A model generated the notes under the pieces. That model saw only the letters and a program-made list of their open reading frames with translations. It had not been told where the DNA came from and ran no database searches. The translations under genes and the position numbers were made by a program. From CAYFXE01 sp964347035 (GTDB lineage Bacteria > Acidobacteriota > Aminicenantia > Aminicenantales > Aminicenantaceae), in assembly GCA_964347035.1 (NCBI GenBank), contig CAYFXE010000014.1, forward strand, positions 1-64,000: a stretch of 64,000 nucleotides of DNA, written 5' to 3'. Positions 52,712 through 62,078 of the stretch are shown piece by piece; within the stretch, counting starts at the first letter, position 1, and every line of letters starts with the position of its first letter.

Positions 52712-53169
52712 ATCTTACCTTCTTCCTCATCAAATACTGTACAGACATCGCTGGGAGACTTGGCTTTTCTTATTTTCTCGACGACTCTTGTCTCTTTGAC
52801 GAGCCGACATATATGGGCCAACACTTTAAGCTGAAATCCCGGGTTGTCTTTGTTACCCAGGAGGAGGAGGATGACATAGGTCGGCATTTGATCCACAGCT
52901 TCAAAATCAACTCCTTTTTTGATGACCGCCAGAGCCAGGAGTGGCTCTTTCACCCTATCCGTTAACGCATGAGGGACAGCAATCCCTTTCTCTAGCCCCG
53001 TGCTTCCTAAACTTTCTCTTTTCAAGAGTTCTTCCAGGATGATCTTTTCGTCTGAGATTAAACCTCTCTCTTTGAGGGTATCCACAAATTCCTCAAGAAT
53101 CTGCTTTTTTTCTCCTGGTTTCAAATCAAGGATGATATGATCTTCTTGTAAGAGTCCACAGATTTTCAT
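52708..53169 (-). CDS. PTS EIIA (PtsN-like) phosphocarrier domain protein
   Basis: 153 residues. GLEKGIAVPHALTDRV carries the phosphorylatable His67 of fructose/nitrogen-type EIIA; LLLLGNKDNPGFQLKVLAHI is the family's second motif. No EIIB or EIIC is near. Here it lies between a hydrolase and a PII-like protein in the antiporter operon, so a regulatory role in ion transport, as for EIIA-Ntr, is more likely than sugar uptake. Confidence 0.85.
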   Translation of the reverse strand: MKICGLLQEDHIILDLKPGEKKQILEEFVDTLKERGLISDEKIILEELLKRESLGSTGLEKGIAVPHALTDRVKEPLLALAVIKKGVDFEAVDQMPTYVILLLLGNKDNPGFQLKVLAHICRLVKETRVVEKIRKAKSPSDVCTVFDEEEGKI

Positions 53170-53172
53170 GTT

Positions 53173-55503
53173 TCACTCCTCTCGATCTTCTCTCAAGGAT
53201 AAAGGTTCAAGCAAGAGAGCACCTTTAGCTCTGGCTTCAATCACATCTTTATTATATAGCATAGGATGATAACGGCCTTCCAGCCAGAGATGGATTTGGT
53301 CAGCATAAAATCGACTCAAAAAATGGCCGCTCTCACCGGATGTGATAACGCTGATGGAATTTTCGAAATCGGATAAGTCAATGATCTGTCGATAAGACGG
53401 ACCATAAGTCACATTATAATAATCTGGAGCGTAAGAGGCTTTAACCGTAAAATAACGGCCATCGACAGCATACGGGCCGCGATTAAAAAATTTCAACACG
53501 GGCGACCGGCCCAAGACATGCATGAATGTGATGGAGTAGAGCTGCGTCCAATCCCAGTTTTCAGGAGAACCATAGGTCTCATCTAACTGTAGATAGGCCT
53601 TCTCTAAACTCGCTTTGATGACATCCTCCCTCATTTCGACAGGGAGAGTTCCGATATTATCAAACCAAGGGGAACTGGGATTGGACAGGATCCGAAGAAG
53701 ACCAGCTTTTTTACGCCTGAAGAGAAGATCAAACCTCTTGAAATCTTTTCCGAGTTCGTCTTGAAAAACTTCCTCATGAAAAATATTCATGAACACGCCA
53801 AAAAAAGCGGCTCCTTGACTGGATCCCATCTCTCGATCCCATTCCTGGAGAAAGCCAATCGAATCTTTCAGGTTTCCAGAAGCCTCTTCTATCTCTTCAA
53901 GCAGCGGAAAGATGACCTCAGCCTTTTTAGAAAAGATGTCGTTTTGAATTCTCATCTGAGTCTCGATAGTGTGGATTTCTTTCTCGAGGATAAGCTCTGT
54001 AATTCTTTCCGCCCTGAAGGGAACATCCCAATCGATGCTGACATAATAAGGAAATTCGTCGGGGATAACTTTATTGTTGGCTGTCACGATGTATCCTTCA
54101 GCCGGATTATACTGCGTTGGTTTGTCTTTCTCTTCCAGAAATCCCTGCCATTGGCCATCCCCCACCCATCCTGGATAGGGAAATAGAGCCGCCATCGGTG
54201 GTCTGAGGGGAATCTTTCCACAGAGATAATAACCGATGTTTCCATGCCTATCGGCATAGACGATGTTATGTGAAGGCGCATCGAACAGACTGACCGCAGC
54301 CTTAAACTCATCCCAATTCTGGGCTTTGTTGAGACGGTAAAAGGATTCGAACGTCCTCCCCCCTTCGTATATCGTCCAGCAGAGGGAGATGGGCTTCTGA
54401 CTCTCGATGATCAAGGGTGAGATCAGAGGACCGCGCTCTGTCCACAGGACCTCCATCGTTTCAGGGTTTTCATTCCCTCTGACTTTGATCTTCTGTTCTT
54501 CTCTCAGGAGAGGTATCCATTCGCCTCTGTCTAAGTACATGTCCCCGGAAGCGTTCAACTTCTCTATGAAGAGGTCCTGGGCATCGACCGTAGAATAGGT
54601 TAATCCCCAAGCAATCGTGTCGTTATGGCCTATGATAACAACAGGGATTCCAGGAATAGAAACCCCGATCACATTCAACGTGGGGCAGCTCAGATGGATT
54701 TCATGGAAGATAGAAGGAAGAGAGATATCCAGATGGGGGTCATTGGCCAGCAAGGGTTTTTTGGATGCAGTTCTGTCCCCCGCTATAACCCAATCGTTGC
54801 TCCCAGGAGCTCCGGGAAGACTCAGCTTCTCAGAGAGAGAGAGCTCGCCGATTTCGTGTGTTGGGGCCAGAACTTCTTTTTCTAAAACCTGAAGAGCCTT
54901 TTGAGCTCCAAACTGTTCGATTAACTTCGCTCTGAATACTTCGTACTGGTACTCCAAACACATGAACAAAGCCATAACTTCTTTAATGATGAGGGAATCC
55001 AACAGCCGCCATGGTTCAGGCCGATAGCGGAGAATCAAGAATTCAGGCGGCCAGTTGAATTTTCGCGAATCAAGCCAGGAATTCACTCCACGCATGTAAG
55101 CTCGGAGCAGATCTCGGAACTCATCAGAAAGCAGCTTATCGTCCTCGAGAACCGCCTTTTCCAAACCAAAATTTCTGATGATTTTATCCTTCTCCAGAAC
55201 CTCCTTGCCGAATATTTCCGAGAGCCGGCCAAATCCGACTCTTCTGTGGAAATCCATTTGCCACATCCTGTCTTGGGCATGCACATACCCCCAGGCAAAA
55301 AACAGATCCTTCTCGTTTTGAGCAAAGACATGAGGAATGCCCCAAGGATCTCTAAAAATTTCAACAGCGGAATTCAGGCCTTTAAACGAAGCTGTTCCTT
55401 CTATTTTCGGAACAGAATGACGGAAGTAGGCCCAGAAGAAAAAGAGAACGCTGAGAATCAGGGATACAAGCGAAAGAGCAACGACGAGAAAAACTCTTTT
55501 CAT
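53173..55503 (-). CDS. Penicillin-acylase-family N-terminal nucleophile hydrolase
   Basis: 776 residues. An N-terminal membrane or signal helix (VFLVVALSLVSLILSVLFFF), alpha chain with DPWGIPHVFAQNEKDLFFAWG and QDRMWQMDFHRRVGFGRLSE, then the cleavage and catalytic site GAPGSNDWVIAG with Ser235 as the expected new N-terminus of the beta chain, and the oxyanion Asn in LANDPHLDISLPS. The family cleaves amides such as acyl-homoserine lactones or beta-lactam side chains; here the substrate is unknown. Its start overlaps the substrate-binding gene's stop by 4 bp. Confidence 0.9.
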   Translation of the reverse strand: MKRVFLVVALSLVSLILSVLFFFWAYFRHSVPKIEGTASFKGLNSAVEIFRDPWGIPHVFAQNEKDLFFAWGYVHAQDRMWQMDFHRRVGFGRLSEIFGKEVLEKDKIIRNFGLEKAVLEDDKLLSDEFRDLLRAYMRGVNSWLDSRKFNWPPEFLILRYRPEPWRLLDSLIIKEVMALFMCLEYQYEVFRAKLIEQFGAQKALQVLEKEVLAPTHEIGELSLSEKLSLPGAPGSNDWVIAGDRTASKKPLLANDPHLDISLPSIFHEIHLSCPTLNVIGVSIPGIPVVIIGHNDTIAWGLTYSTVDAQDLFIEKLNASGDMYLDRGEWIPLLREEQKIKVRGNENPETMEVLWTERGPLISPLIIESQKPISLCWTIYEGGRTFESFYRLNKAQNWDEFKAAVSLFDAPSHNIVYADRHGNIGYYLCGKIPLRPPMAALFPYPGWVGDGQWQGFLEEKDKPTQYNPAEGYIVTANNKVIPDEFPYYVSIDWDVPFRAERITELILEKEIHTIETQMRIQNDIFSKKAEVIFPLLEEIEEASGNLKDSIGFLQEWDREMGSSQGAAFFGVFMNIFHEEVFQDELGKDFKRFDLLFRRKKAGLLRILSNPSSPWFDNIGTLPVEMREDVIKASLEKAYLQLDETYGSPENWDWTQLYSITFMHVLGRSPVLKFFNRGPYAVDGRYFTVKASYAPDYYNVTYGPSYRQIIDLSDFENSISVITSGESGHFLSRFYADQIHLWLEGRYHPMLYNKDVIEARAKGALLLEPLSLREDREE

Positions 55504-56501
55504 CGAACTTCGGAGTTCTCAGGGTTGCTTTCTCCAACGCCGATGATCTCGTCGGCTCGCTTTATGATATTTTCGGAGAATTCAAGGCTTTGCTTCTTGG
55601 CCGCATCCAGATTAAGATACAATCGCAATTTATCCATGTATTGAATCGGAATATCTCCCGGACTATCTCCATTCTTGACCCTGATCGCGATAATGGCGGC
55701 CTTATAACCCATATCAAAGAAATCCCAACCTAAAGCTGCACAGGCCCCATGATGAGTGGAGAGGATGAAGCCACCGAAGAGAGGAATGGCATTTTCTTCC
55801 GCAACCCGGCCTACAGCATCGAAAGAAGCATTGATGGTATTGTCAGATATTTGATAAAACGCATCGATTTTTCTGTTGATAAGCGACTGGGCAGAAAGCA
55901 GAACTTCGCTTTTGTTGACTATCGGTATGGCGACAATTTCCAGGCCGAGGTCCTGGGCTGCTTCTCTCGCTAAATCTAAATAAAAGGTGGAATTGACTTC
56001 TGAAGGGGTCCACAGAGTCCCTATTCTTTTCGCATCGGGGAGAACTTCTTTGAGGAAGATCAGGCTTTCCCTAATCGGTCCTTTCGAGGAAACTCCGGAG
56101 ACATTCGGCCGATGATCTTCGGCTGAATTTCCTGCTCCGGCAAGGAAAGGATTCGCCACCGAAGAAAAAACGATGGGAATCTCGCGTGTTGCGTGGAGGG
56201 CAGCCTGGAGACTCGGAGTCGAAAACGCGACGATCATATCCACCTTCTTCTTGACAAATTCCCGAGCGATACGCTGCACTTCAGGTATGTCTCCCATCCC
56301 ATTCCTGATGATAAGACGGATATTCACACCATCGATCAACCCATTATCCTCCAATGCTCGGAGAAATCCCTTCCGAACCTCATTCAACGTGGGGGCATCA
56401 TCGACTTGAAAGATCCCGATGGTGTAAAGATCATCCTGAGGTTTTTTGCAACAAGGAAAGAGAATAAGGTAAAGAACAAGGAGAGCGGCGAATTTACGCA
56501 T
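55500..56501 (-). CDS. ABC-type substrate-binding lipoprotein (TrpX/DUF534-like)
   Basis: 333 residues. Signal peptide with a Cys pair (LFPCCKK) suggests a lipoprotein. The two-lobe periplasmic binding fold is seen in IGIFQVDDAPTLNEVRKGFL, KKKVDMIVAFSTPSLQAAL, PIVFSSVANPFLAG and ALGWDFFDMGYKAA, the pattern of the ABC_sub_bind family whose known members bind aromatic amino acids. No permease or ATPase gene is adjacent. It is the first gene of the six-gene operon. Confidence 0.85.
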   Translation of the reverse strand: MRKFAALLVLYLILFPCCKKPQDDLYTIGIFQVDDAPTLNEVRKGFLRALEDNGLIDGVNIRLIIRNGMGDIPEVQRIAREFVKKKVDMIVAFSTPSLQAALHATREIPIVFSSVANPFLAGAGNSAEDHRPNVSGVSSKGPIRESLIFLKEVLPDAKRIGTLWTPSEVNSTFYLDLAREAAQDLGLEIVAIPIVNKSEVLLSAQSLINRKIDAFYQISDNTINASFDAVGRVAEENAIPLFGGFILSTHHGACAALGWDFFDMGYKAAIIAIRVKNGDSPGDIPIQYMDKLRLYLNLDAAKKQSLEFSENIIKRADEIIGVGESNPENSEVR

Positions 56502-56585
56502 GAGTAATTTCCTGAATTTATCTTAAACATCATAATCAAAAAACATCTCAGCCGCAATCTTTTTTTCTTCAAGGAGACGTTCCCG

Positions 56586-56614
56586 TTGGAAATTTAACGG
56601 CGTTCGTTTAAAAT
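56586..56614 (+). promoter_or_regulatory. Promoter of the DUF72 gene
   Basis: TTGGAA (56586-56591), 17 bp, TAAAAT (56609-56614), ending 8 bp before the ATG at 56623, so the leader is very short. Confidence 0.4.
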
Positions 56615-56622
56615 AAATCCTG

Positions 56623-57525
56623 ATGAACCGCTATTATATCGGGACAGCTGGCTGGAGCTACAAAGACTGGGAAGGTATTGTCTATCCTGAGAGAAAAGAG
56701 CGCGGTTTTCATCCTTTGATATTCCTCGCCAAGTATATCAATATCGTCGAAATCAACAGCACCTTCTACAGATCTCCTCCAATGGCCATGTCTCTTTCCT
56801 GGATTAAAAAAGTGGAAAGGCATCCTGATTTTCTTTTTTCTGTTAAGCTTCATCAAATCTTCACCCATAAGAGAGACGATTTCACCACAAAGGACGTGGA
56901 CGATTTCAAGTTTGGCATCGAACCTTTGAGAGCTAAGCACAAGCTGGCGGCGATTCTCATCCAATTCCCCTGGTCATTCATCGGAACATCTGCCAATACC
57001 GATTATCTGATCAACCTGTTCGAGTCATTCTCGGACTATCCCTTGGCTTTAGAGATTAGACATTCTTCCTGGAACACCCCTCAATTCTACACACTCCTTT
57101 CCGATTATCACATCGGCTTCTGCAATATCGATCAACCCCTCTTCCAGAATTCCATCCCCCCCACTGCTATCTGTACCAACCCTCAATTTTCCTACGTCCG
57201 ACTCCACGGCCGCAATTACAAGAATTGGTTCAAAGAGGATGCAGGTCGAGATGCCAGGTATGACTACCTCTATACAAAAAATGAACTCGACGAATGGATC
57301 CAAAGGATCAAAGAATTAGGAAAGAAAAGTGACAAAGTCTACGTCATCACCAATAATCACTATCAGGGTCAGGCTCTCGCCAATGCTCTCCAGATCAAGA
57401 ATAAGATCACAGGAAAAAAATTGGATATCCCTCATGACCTTATTAAAAAATATCCACTTCTTCAGGAAATCATAGATAAAATAAAAAGCGGACAGCTCGA
57501 TCTTTTTGGTGAGGACAAAGGCTAG
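56623..57525 (+). CDS. DUF72 family protein
   Basis: 300 residues, slightly longer than typical. A TIM-barrel-like family of unknown function: YIGTAGWSYKDWEGIVYPER, FLAKYINIVEINSTFYRSP, FSVKLHQIFTH, ALEIRHSSWNT and VRLHGRNYKNWF are all family landmarks, the last with an extra Lys/Asn. Cytoplasmic. The lysA-like gene starts 20 bp after the stop, probably cotranscribed. Confidence 0.88.
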   Translation: MNRYYIGTAGWSYKDWEGIVYPERKERGFHPLIFLAKYINIVEINSTFYRSPPMAMSLSWIKKVERHPDFLFSVKLHQIFTHKRDDFTTKDVDDFKFGIEPLRAKHKLAAILIQFPWSFIGTSANTDYLINLFESFSDYPLALEIRHSSWNTPQFYTLLSDYHIGFCNIDQPLFQNSIPPTAICTNPQFSYVRLHGRNYKNWFKEDAGRDARYDYLYTKNELDEWIQRIKELGKKSDKVYVITNNHYQGQALANALQIKNKITGKKLDIPHDLIKKYPLLQEIIDKIKSGQLDLFGEDKG

Positions 57526-57544
57526 CTAGCTTTCAGGTAAAGTG

Positions 57545-58786
57545 ATGTGGTGGGAAAATAATTTTCTTGAGTGCGAAGAGGGGAAACTGTATGTCGGGAA
57601 GAAGGAGGTCTCAAGATTAGCCGACAAGTATGGAACGCCTCTTTTCGTCTATAGCCAAACTCAGATCTTGACCAATTTCCAAAAGCTCCTTCAGGCCTTC
57701 TGTTCCCATTCGTCCTTAGACATCAGAATTCACTATGCGATGAAGGCCAATCCCAACCAAAACATACTAAAAATACTCAAAGAGGCTGGAGCCTGGATTG
57801 ATGCGGTTTCTCCTGGGGAAGTATCGCGGGCTCTTAACTTAGGATTCAAAGGTGGTCAAATTCTTTTTACCGGAACTTCTGTTAGCACTATGGACCTCCA
57901 ATCAGTTTTTGAACACGAACAAGTAATTATCAATATAGATGCCGAAGAGCAACTAGAGCTGATGAAGGAGACTAGAGATAAGCAGTTTCCAGGAAAAAAG
58001 TTCAAAGTTTCTATCCGTTGGAACCCGGGCATTGGCTCAGGTTTTAATCCTAAGGTCGTCACAGCAGGAGAAAGAGCCCCGGATGACACTCCGATCAAGT
58101 TTGGAGTTGAGGAAAAGAAGGTCATCCCTGTCTTCAAAAAAGCCGTGGATTATGGATTTATCCCTCTCGGCCTCCACCAGCATCTCGGCTCTGGATGGAT
58201 TAAAGAAGATTATGAGGAAGTCCGACACGCTGTGGATAAAATGATCGAAAAGGCTGTGGCACTACAAGATGAGGGATTCAGCCTCGAGTTCCTGGACTTC
58301 GGTGGTGGGTTTGGCCCGAGATATTCCGAAGATCAGGAAGTTTTTCCTCTTGAAAAATATGCCGAGCATATCTGTCGAAAGATATCCCAATCCAAGATCA
58401 ATATAAAAGCCATTGCCTTAGAGCCTGGAAAATATCTAGTCGGAGATGCAGGGGTTCTGCTTCTCAGCGTGGAGTACTTAAAAGAGAGTTATGGAAACCT
58501 TTTCGCTTCTGTTAACGCGGGAACGTTCAACACCGTTCCCCGACTGGCTATTTACACCCAAGCCCAACACCCAATCATCAACTGTTCGAACCTGAAGACT
58601 GAGGAGAGAGTAAGAATAACCGTGGCCGGGAATCTCTGCGAAACTGGAGATGTCTTCGGTAAAGAGATTCTCTTACCACCTACCAAAAGGGGCGATATAC
58701 TCGCCATCCTCTGTGCTGGAGCCTATTGCCGCAGTATGGCCTCCACTTTTAACCTGAGAGATATCCCGAAGGAAATTATAGTCTAA
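57545..58786 (+). CDS. lysA: Diaminopimelate decarboxylase-like enzyme
   Basis: 413 residues. PLP lysine in IHYAMKANPN, glycine-rich FGGGFGPRY, and the partner-site CETGDVFG with the active-site Cys, plus Tyr in CAGAYCRSMAST, mark the alanine-racemase-fold decarboxylases. The usual EPGR is EPGK, the usual HIGSQ is HLGSGW, and the C-terminal tail is shorter than in E. coli LysA, so a related substrate cannot be ruled out. Expected reaction: meso-diaminopimelate to lysine. ATG at 57545 is preferred over GTG at 57542 on spacing from AGG. Confidence 0.82.
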   Translation: MWWENNFLECEEGKLYVGKKEVSRLADKYGTPLFVYSQTQILTNFQKLLQAFCSHSSLDIRIHYAMKANPNQNILKILKEAGAWIDAVSPGEVSRALNLGFKGGQILFTGTSVSTMDLQSVFEHEQVIINIDAEEQLELMKETRDKQFPGKKFKVSIRWNPGIGSGFNPKVVTAGERAPDDTPIKFGVEEKKVIPVFKKAVDYGFIPLGLHQHLGSGWIKEDYEEVRHAVDKMIEKAVALQDEGFSLEFLDFGGGFGPRYSEDQEVFPLEKYAEHICRKISQSKINIKAIALEPGKYLVGDAGVLLLSVEYLKESYGNLFASVNAGTFNTVPRLAIYTQAQHPIINCSNLKTEERVRITVAGNLCETGDVFGKEILLPPTKRGDILAILCAGAYCRSMASTFNLRDIPKEIIV

Positions 58787-58888
58787 GAGATAAAGACACC
58801 TATTTTCACTTGAACAGGTTGAGTAAGGCGGAGTCTCGGTATGAAGACGTTTTGGGATTATCCCTGCTGAACCGGGAGTTCTTTATTT

Positions 58889-59596
58889 TTATATCAGACC
58901 AAGCAGAATTCTGATAGAAGCTGGAGAATCAACCAGCGTATGGCAGATAACCGGACTTAGAGTGTTCTCTGTTTTAACGTAGCTTAGAGAAACAATGAGA
59001 CCGGCAAGAAACGTCAGGATAATCATCAGGCTTCCCTCCAGCCACCCTTTACTCCAGTAGCTGTAGTGCCAGAGAGCGAAGAGAATATTCCCGAGGATAA
59101 GGGCTGCTGGCCACTTCCATTTTTTTGCCAACCTGTCCAACAGAAAACCGATAAAGATGATTACTTCAATGATTCCTTCGTAGACGATATAGAGATATTC
59201 AATCAAGCGCTCGTAAAAAGGTCTAATCTCTCCATGAGAAATTGCTCCCGAAGCTTGGATGATGTTTTCTGTAAGAGGCTTAACAATGAGAAACTGGTAA
59301 CCCATCAAGACAATTCCAGCGATCCCAAAGAATACAAAAGCCCAGAGGATGTTTTATCCGAGCCTCTGGAAGGCAAAATTAAAACCAGTAAAAAAGGTCT
59401 TTTTCTCATAGTTCAGCACAAAGAGATATGTGATAAAGAACATGAGAGCCATCCTAATAGTCGGGAGAATCCATTTGTTGATACTCCGGAAATCATACAA
59501 TCGGTTTATCCATGGAAGGAAATAATCAACAAGAAGCCATGAAACGTAAACGAGGAAAACAAGAATGATATGTGATGTCCTGATTCTTCCTTCCAT
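58889..59596 (-). pseudogene. CAAX-protease-like (CPBP) gene with an in-frame stop
   Basis: One reading frame of 236 codons is split by a TAA at 59354-59356 (after FAFQRLG) and continues without frameshift as NILWAFVFFGIAGIVL. Both parts are hydrophobic, with about six helices. The C-terminal part has FALWHYSYWSKGWLEGSLM, and LSPVICHTLVDSP matching motifs 3 and 4 of CPBP metalloproteases. Motif 1, normally EExxxRG, is degenerate (IEVIIFIGF), missing the Arg. The premature stop plus lost catalytic residues argue for a dead gene; reading through from an internal TTG at 59308 is unlikely to give an active enzyme. Confidence 0.72.
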
Positions 59597-59748
59597 AAGC
59601 CTTCTTTTTACTCCTATATCAAATAATCACATTTTGATGGTGTACAGGATGCATTGTTTCACTATTTCCACCTCCACAAAATCAATATCTTTTCCACGGC
59701 AGCACCCCTGGATTCAGAGTGGGTCTCAACCAGGTTCCTCGGCAGTGA

Positions 59749-59808
59749 TTAAATAAATAAAAGAGCAAAGAGTATTAATAAAACAACAATAAGAAATATC
59801 TTCATCAT
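59749..59808 (-). CDS. 19-residue hydrophobic microprotein
   Basis: MMKIFLIVVLLILFALLFI, a single membrane helix, read on the minus strand from ATG at 59808. AGGAGGG lies four to six bases before the start, the best ribosome site in this otherwise gene-poor 450 bp. Such peptides can be membrane or toxin-like. It might also be the left-over signal peptide of a decayed gene; no homology can be judged at this length. Confidence 0.4.
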   Translation of the reverse strand: MMKIFLIVVLLILFALLFI

Positions 59809-60038
59809 TTTACCCTCCTGACTTCACTTCTTCTTGAAATTCCTATCATTCATTTATTATGTTATCAGCAAATTTCATGCCTCAATGACAGTTCCCTCTT
59901 TTGATTCAAACTTATCAAGGCAGTCCTATTTTAAATCTGTAAAATTTCTTTACGACTTCTTTCTCAAATATTTTCTAATTACCCAGTCGCTGGTGGCAAG
60001 AGCCAATTTCTGGTAAAAATCAACCCCCCAATTTCATA

Positions 60039-60345
60039 TCAAAGCAGAGAATTTGCCACTTCAACCATATGTTCAAAGGCATTCATTCCCTCGGCAGCAA
60101 GTCCAACGTGAGCCGTTTTTCCTCGTATCGCAATTTGACAGGTAAAGGCTCTTTTGTTGGCATTCCAGACAACTCCACTGGCCGGCTCAGGCATCAGCAT
60201 TCCAAACCGAACTGAGGCAAGAGCCCTGATTCGATGAGTTAGTGTGTTCCTAGTCTTCCGCCTGTTTCCTCATCAGGAACAAAGGAAAAGACGACCCTTC
60301 CTTTAAGCCTCACGTCGAGTTCCTTTATGGTGAGGAGAGTAAAAT
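60039..60345 (-). pseudogene. Remnant of an M20-family peptidase
   Basis: Minus-strand pieces of an ArgE/DapE/PepT-like zinc peptidase: TLLTIKELDVRLKGRVVFSF then VPDEETGG (with the DEE metal/catalytic motif), a TAA at 60239-60241 where the family has Tyr, LIESGLLPQ in the same frame, then a frameshift to FGMLMPEPASGVVWNA and IAIRGKTAHVGLAAEGMNAF. Both ends of the gene are missing. The first part is fused in frame to the C-terminus of the nitroreductase gene. Confidence 0.7.
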
Positions 60346-61300
60346 GGAAAAACGTGGTATAGAAGCCTGTCCCGTAACCAAGTGCTCGGGCTGCAATCAT
60401 CAGGTAGCCTGCTGCCAGAGTTCCATCGTAAAGGATATAGTCCGGATTCTCAACTTCGGAATCAACGAGCACAGCGACATAAACCGGAGCAGAAAGGGCG
60501 TTTTCCAAGGTCTTTTTGACAACACCCTTAACCCGGGCAAATTCTTCCTCTGAGGGAAATTTCTTCTGTTGATATATCTCCAGATACCACGAAGAAGCAG
60601 CCTCTTTTAAACGATCGAGCCTTTTCCTGTCCTGAACAACGAGAAACTTCCACGGCTGCTGGTTTCCGGCTGTGGGAGCAAAGTGGGCTGCTTCGAGAAT
60701 TTTCATGATATGCTCCATCGGTACAGGATCTGACTTAAATTTACGTACCGTGCGCCTGTCTCTTATGACATTTAAGACGTGCGTCTGCTCTTGCGTATAT
60801 TTAATCTCAGATTCGGGATGAGAAAGATAATGGCTGATTGGCGTACAAACGTCTGCGACGACTTTCCACATCTCGTCTTCTCTATGGAATATCAAGGTGA
60901 AATAGGAGTCGAGGGAATACGTTTCTCCACTGGCTATCTTTTGCCGGTAATAGAATAGCGCTGTCCTGTATCCATAATCCTTCCCCTCATGAACCTCCAG
61001 AAGTTTAACTGGCATTTCCCAGTCTTTATCCAGAAACCAATCCTGATGAAACTTATAGTATTCTCTTCGAGAATCGATGAGCTCTCCTCGGCTTGTCAAA
61101 AAGAAAAATTTCTCCTGATCTGTCACCGTGGTGAATAGGGTTTCTAAATCAGATTCCTGAATGGCTCGCACATAAATCCCGAATGTCTCTTTTAAAGATA
61201 ATCCAGGACGATTCCGATTCGTGGAGTAAAGCGAACCTGGGCTAAAAACAAGGATCATGAATATGGCCATCCATAAGGAGTATTTTTGTCGTCTAATCAT
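60239..61300 (-). CDS. Exported NTF2-like/nitroreductase protein with a foreign C-terminus
   Basis: 353 residues from ATG at 61300, which has AAGGAGG in front; an upstream ATG lacks this. A signal segment (SLWMAIFMILVFSPGSLY) precedes an NTF2/SnoaL-like domain (residues ~30-160, RAIQESDLETLFTTVTDQEK) and a nitroreductase domain (~185-315) with RRTVRKFKSDPVP, APTAGNQQPWKFLVVQD and AARALGYGTGFYTTFF. After that the frame runs into about 30 residues of an M20 peptidase and stops, so the last strand and FMN-contact region of the nitroreductase are lost. The activity is doubtful. Confidence 0.72.
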   Translation of the reverse strand: MIRRQKYSLWMAIFMILVFSPGSLYSTNRNRPGLSLKETFGIYVRAIQESDLETLFTTVTDQEKFFFLTSRGELIDSRREYYKFHQDWFLDKDWEMPVKLLEVHEGKDYGYRTALFYYRQKIASGETYSLDSYFTLIFHREDEMWKVVADVCTPISHYLSHPESEIKYTQEQTHVLNVIRDRRTVRKFKSDPVPMEHIMKILEAAHFAPTAGNQQPWKFLVVQDRKRLDRLKEAASSWYLEIYQQKKFPSEEEFARVKGVVKKTLENALSAPVYVAVLVDSEVENPDYILYDGTLAAGYLMIAARALGYGTGFYTTFFHFTLLTIKELDVRLKGRVVFSFVPDEETGGRLGTH

Positions 61301-61452
61301 CTTAACCTCCTTTTCCCGATTACCAAGATTTTGGATGCTATGAATACCTTCTCTGTAACGTCCCCTCTTTTTCATTTCGCAATGACAGCAGATGGAATTT
61401 GAAGTGAGCTATGAACTATATAACTCATCCTCAAAAAGAAATTTCCTGCCGA

Positions 61453-62013
61453 TTATTTTCTCTTGAATCGATTCAAGAAGGCATACTCATCGAATGATTT
61501 TCTCGGTGGCCTCTGTTTCTCCAAGGCCACTTGTTTTTCTGATAGTATCGGGCTCAGCTTATCCGCATGCCTGCCGACGATAATCAGGGTGATCACCTTA
61601 TACTCCTCTGGAATCCCGAGGATTTCCCTTGTCTTTTTGGGACTGAATCCAGCAATTGGATGAGCCACCAACCCGAGCTCAGTGGCTCTAAGGATAAGAA
61701 AAGCTGTGGCCAAACCACAGTCGAACTGATGATACTCCCTGTCTTTGATGAGGCAGTCGTCCTCTTTCCGACTGAAAACGGCGATAATCATCGAAGCGGC
61801 TTGGGCCCATTCATTTCCCTTGGAGAGAGCTTCGTGCATGTTCTTCAACGATCCGGATTCGCAGACGAACACAAACCGAGTGGGCTGATTATTGAAACAC
61901 GAAGGCGCCAACTGCGCACTCTGGGCTAAATCCTTGATTAGCTCTATTGTGATCTCCTCATGCTCTAAAGACCGGTAGGCCCTTCTCTCATGAATGGCTT
62001 GGATGACATCCAT
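61453..62013 (-). CDS. Nitroreductase-family FMN protein
   Basis: 186 residues. HERRAYRSLEHEEI at the N-terminus (FMN phosphate Arg pair), QLAPSCFNNQPTRFVFV, FDCGLATAFLILRATELGLV and GIPEEYKVITLIIVGRH are the ordered motifs of the family. Cytoplasmic, probably a dimeric NAD(P)H or flavin-dependent reductase. It lies 65 bp downstream of the HgcAB-like gene on the same strand and may belong to that operon. Confidence 0.88.
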   Translation of the reverse strand: MDVIQAIHERRAYRSLEHEEITIELIKDLAQSAQLAPSCFNNQPTRFVFVCESGSLKNMHEALSKGNEWAQAASMIIAVFSRKEDDCLIKDREYHQFDCGLATAFLILRATELGLVAHPIAGFSPKKTREILGIPEEYKVITLIIVGRHADKLSPILSEKQVALEKQRPPRKSFDEYAFLNRFKRK

Positions 62014-62078
62014 TTATGTCTCCTTTCATCTCAAACGAAGAAATATTACTTTTTAATAAATCGAAGATAGCCTCCAAT

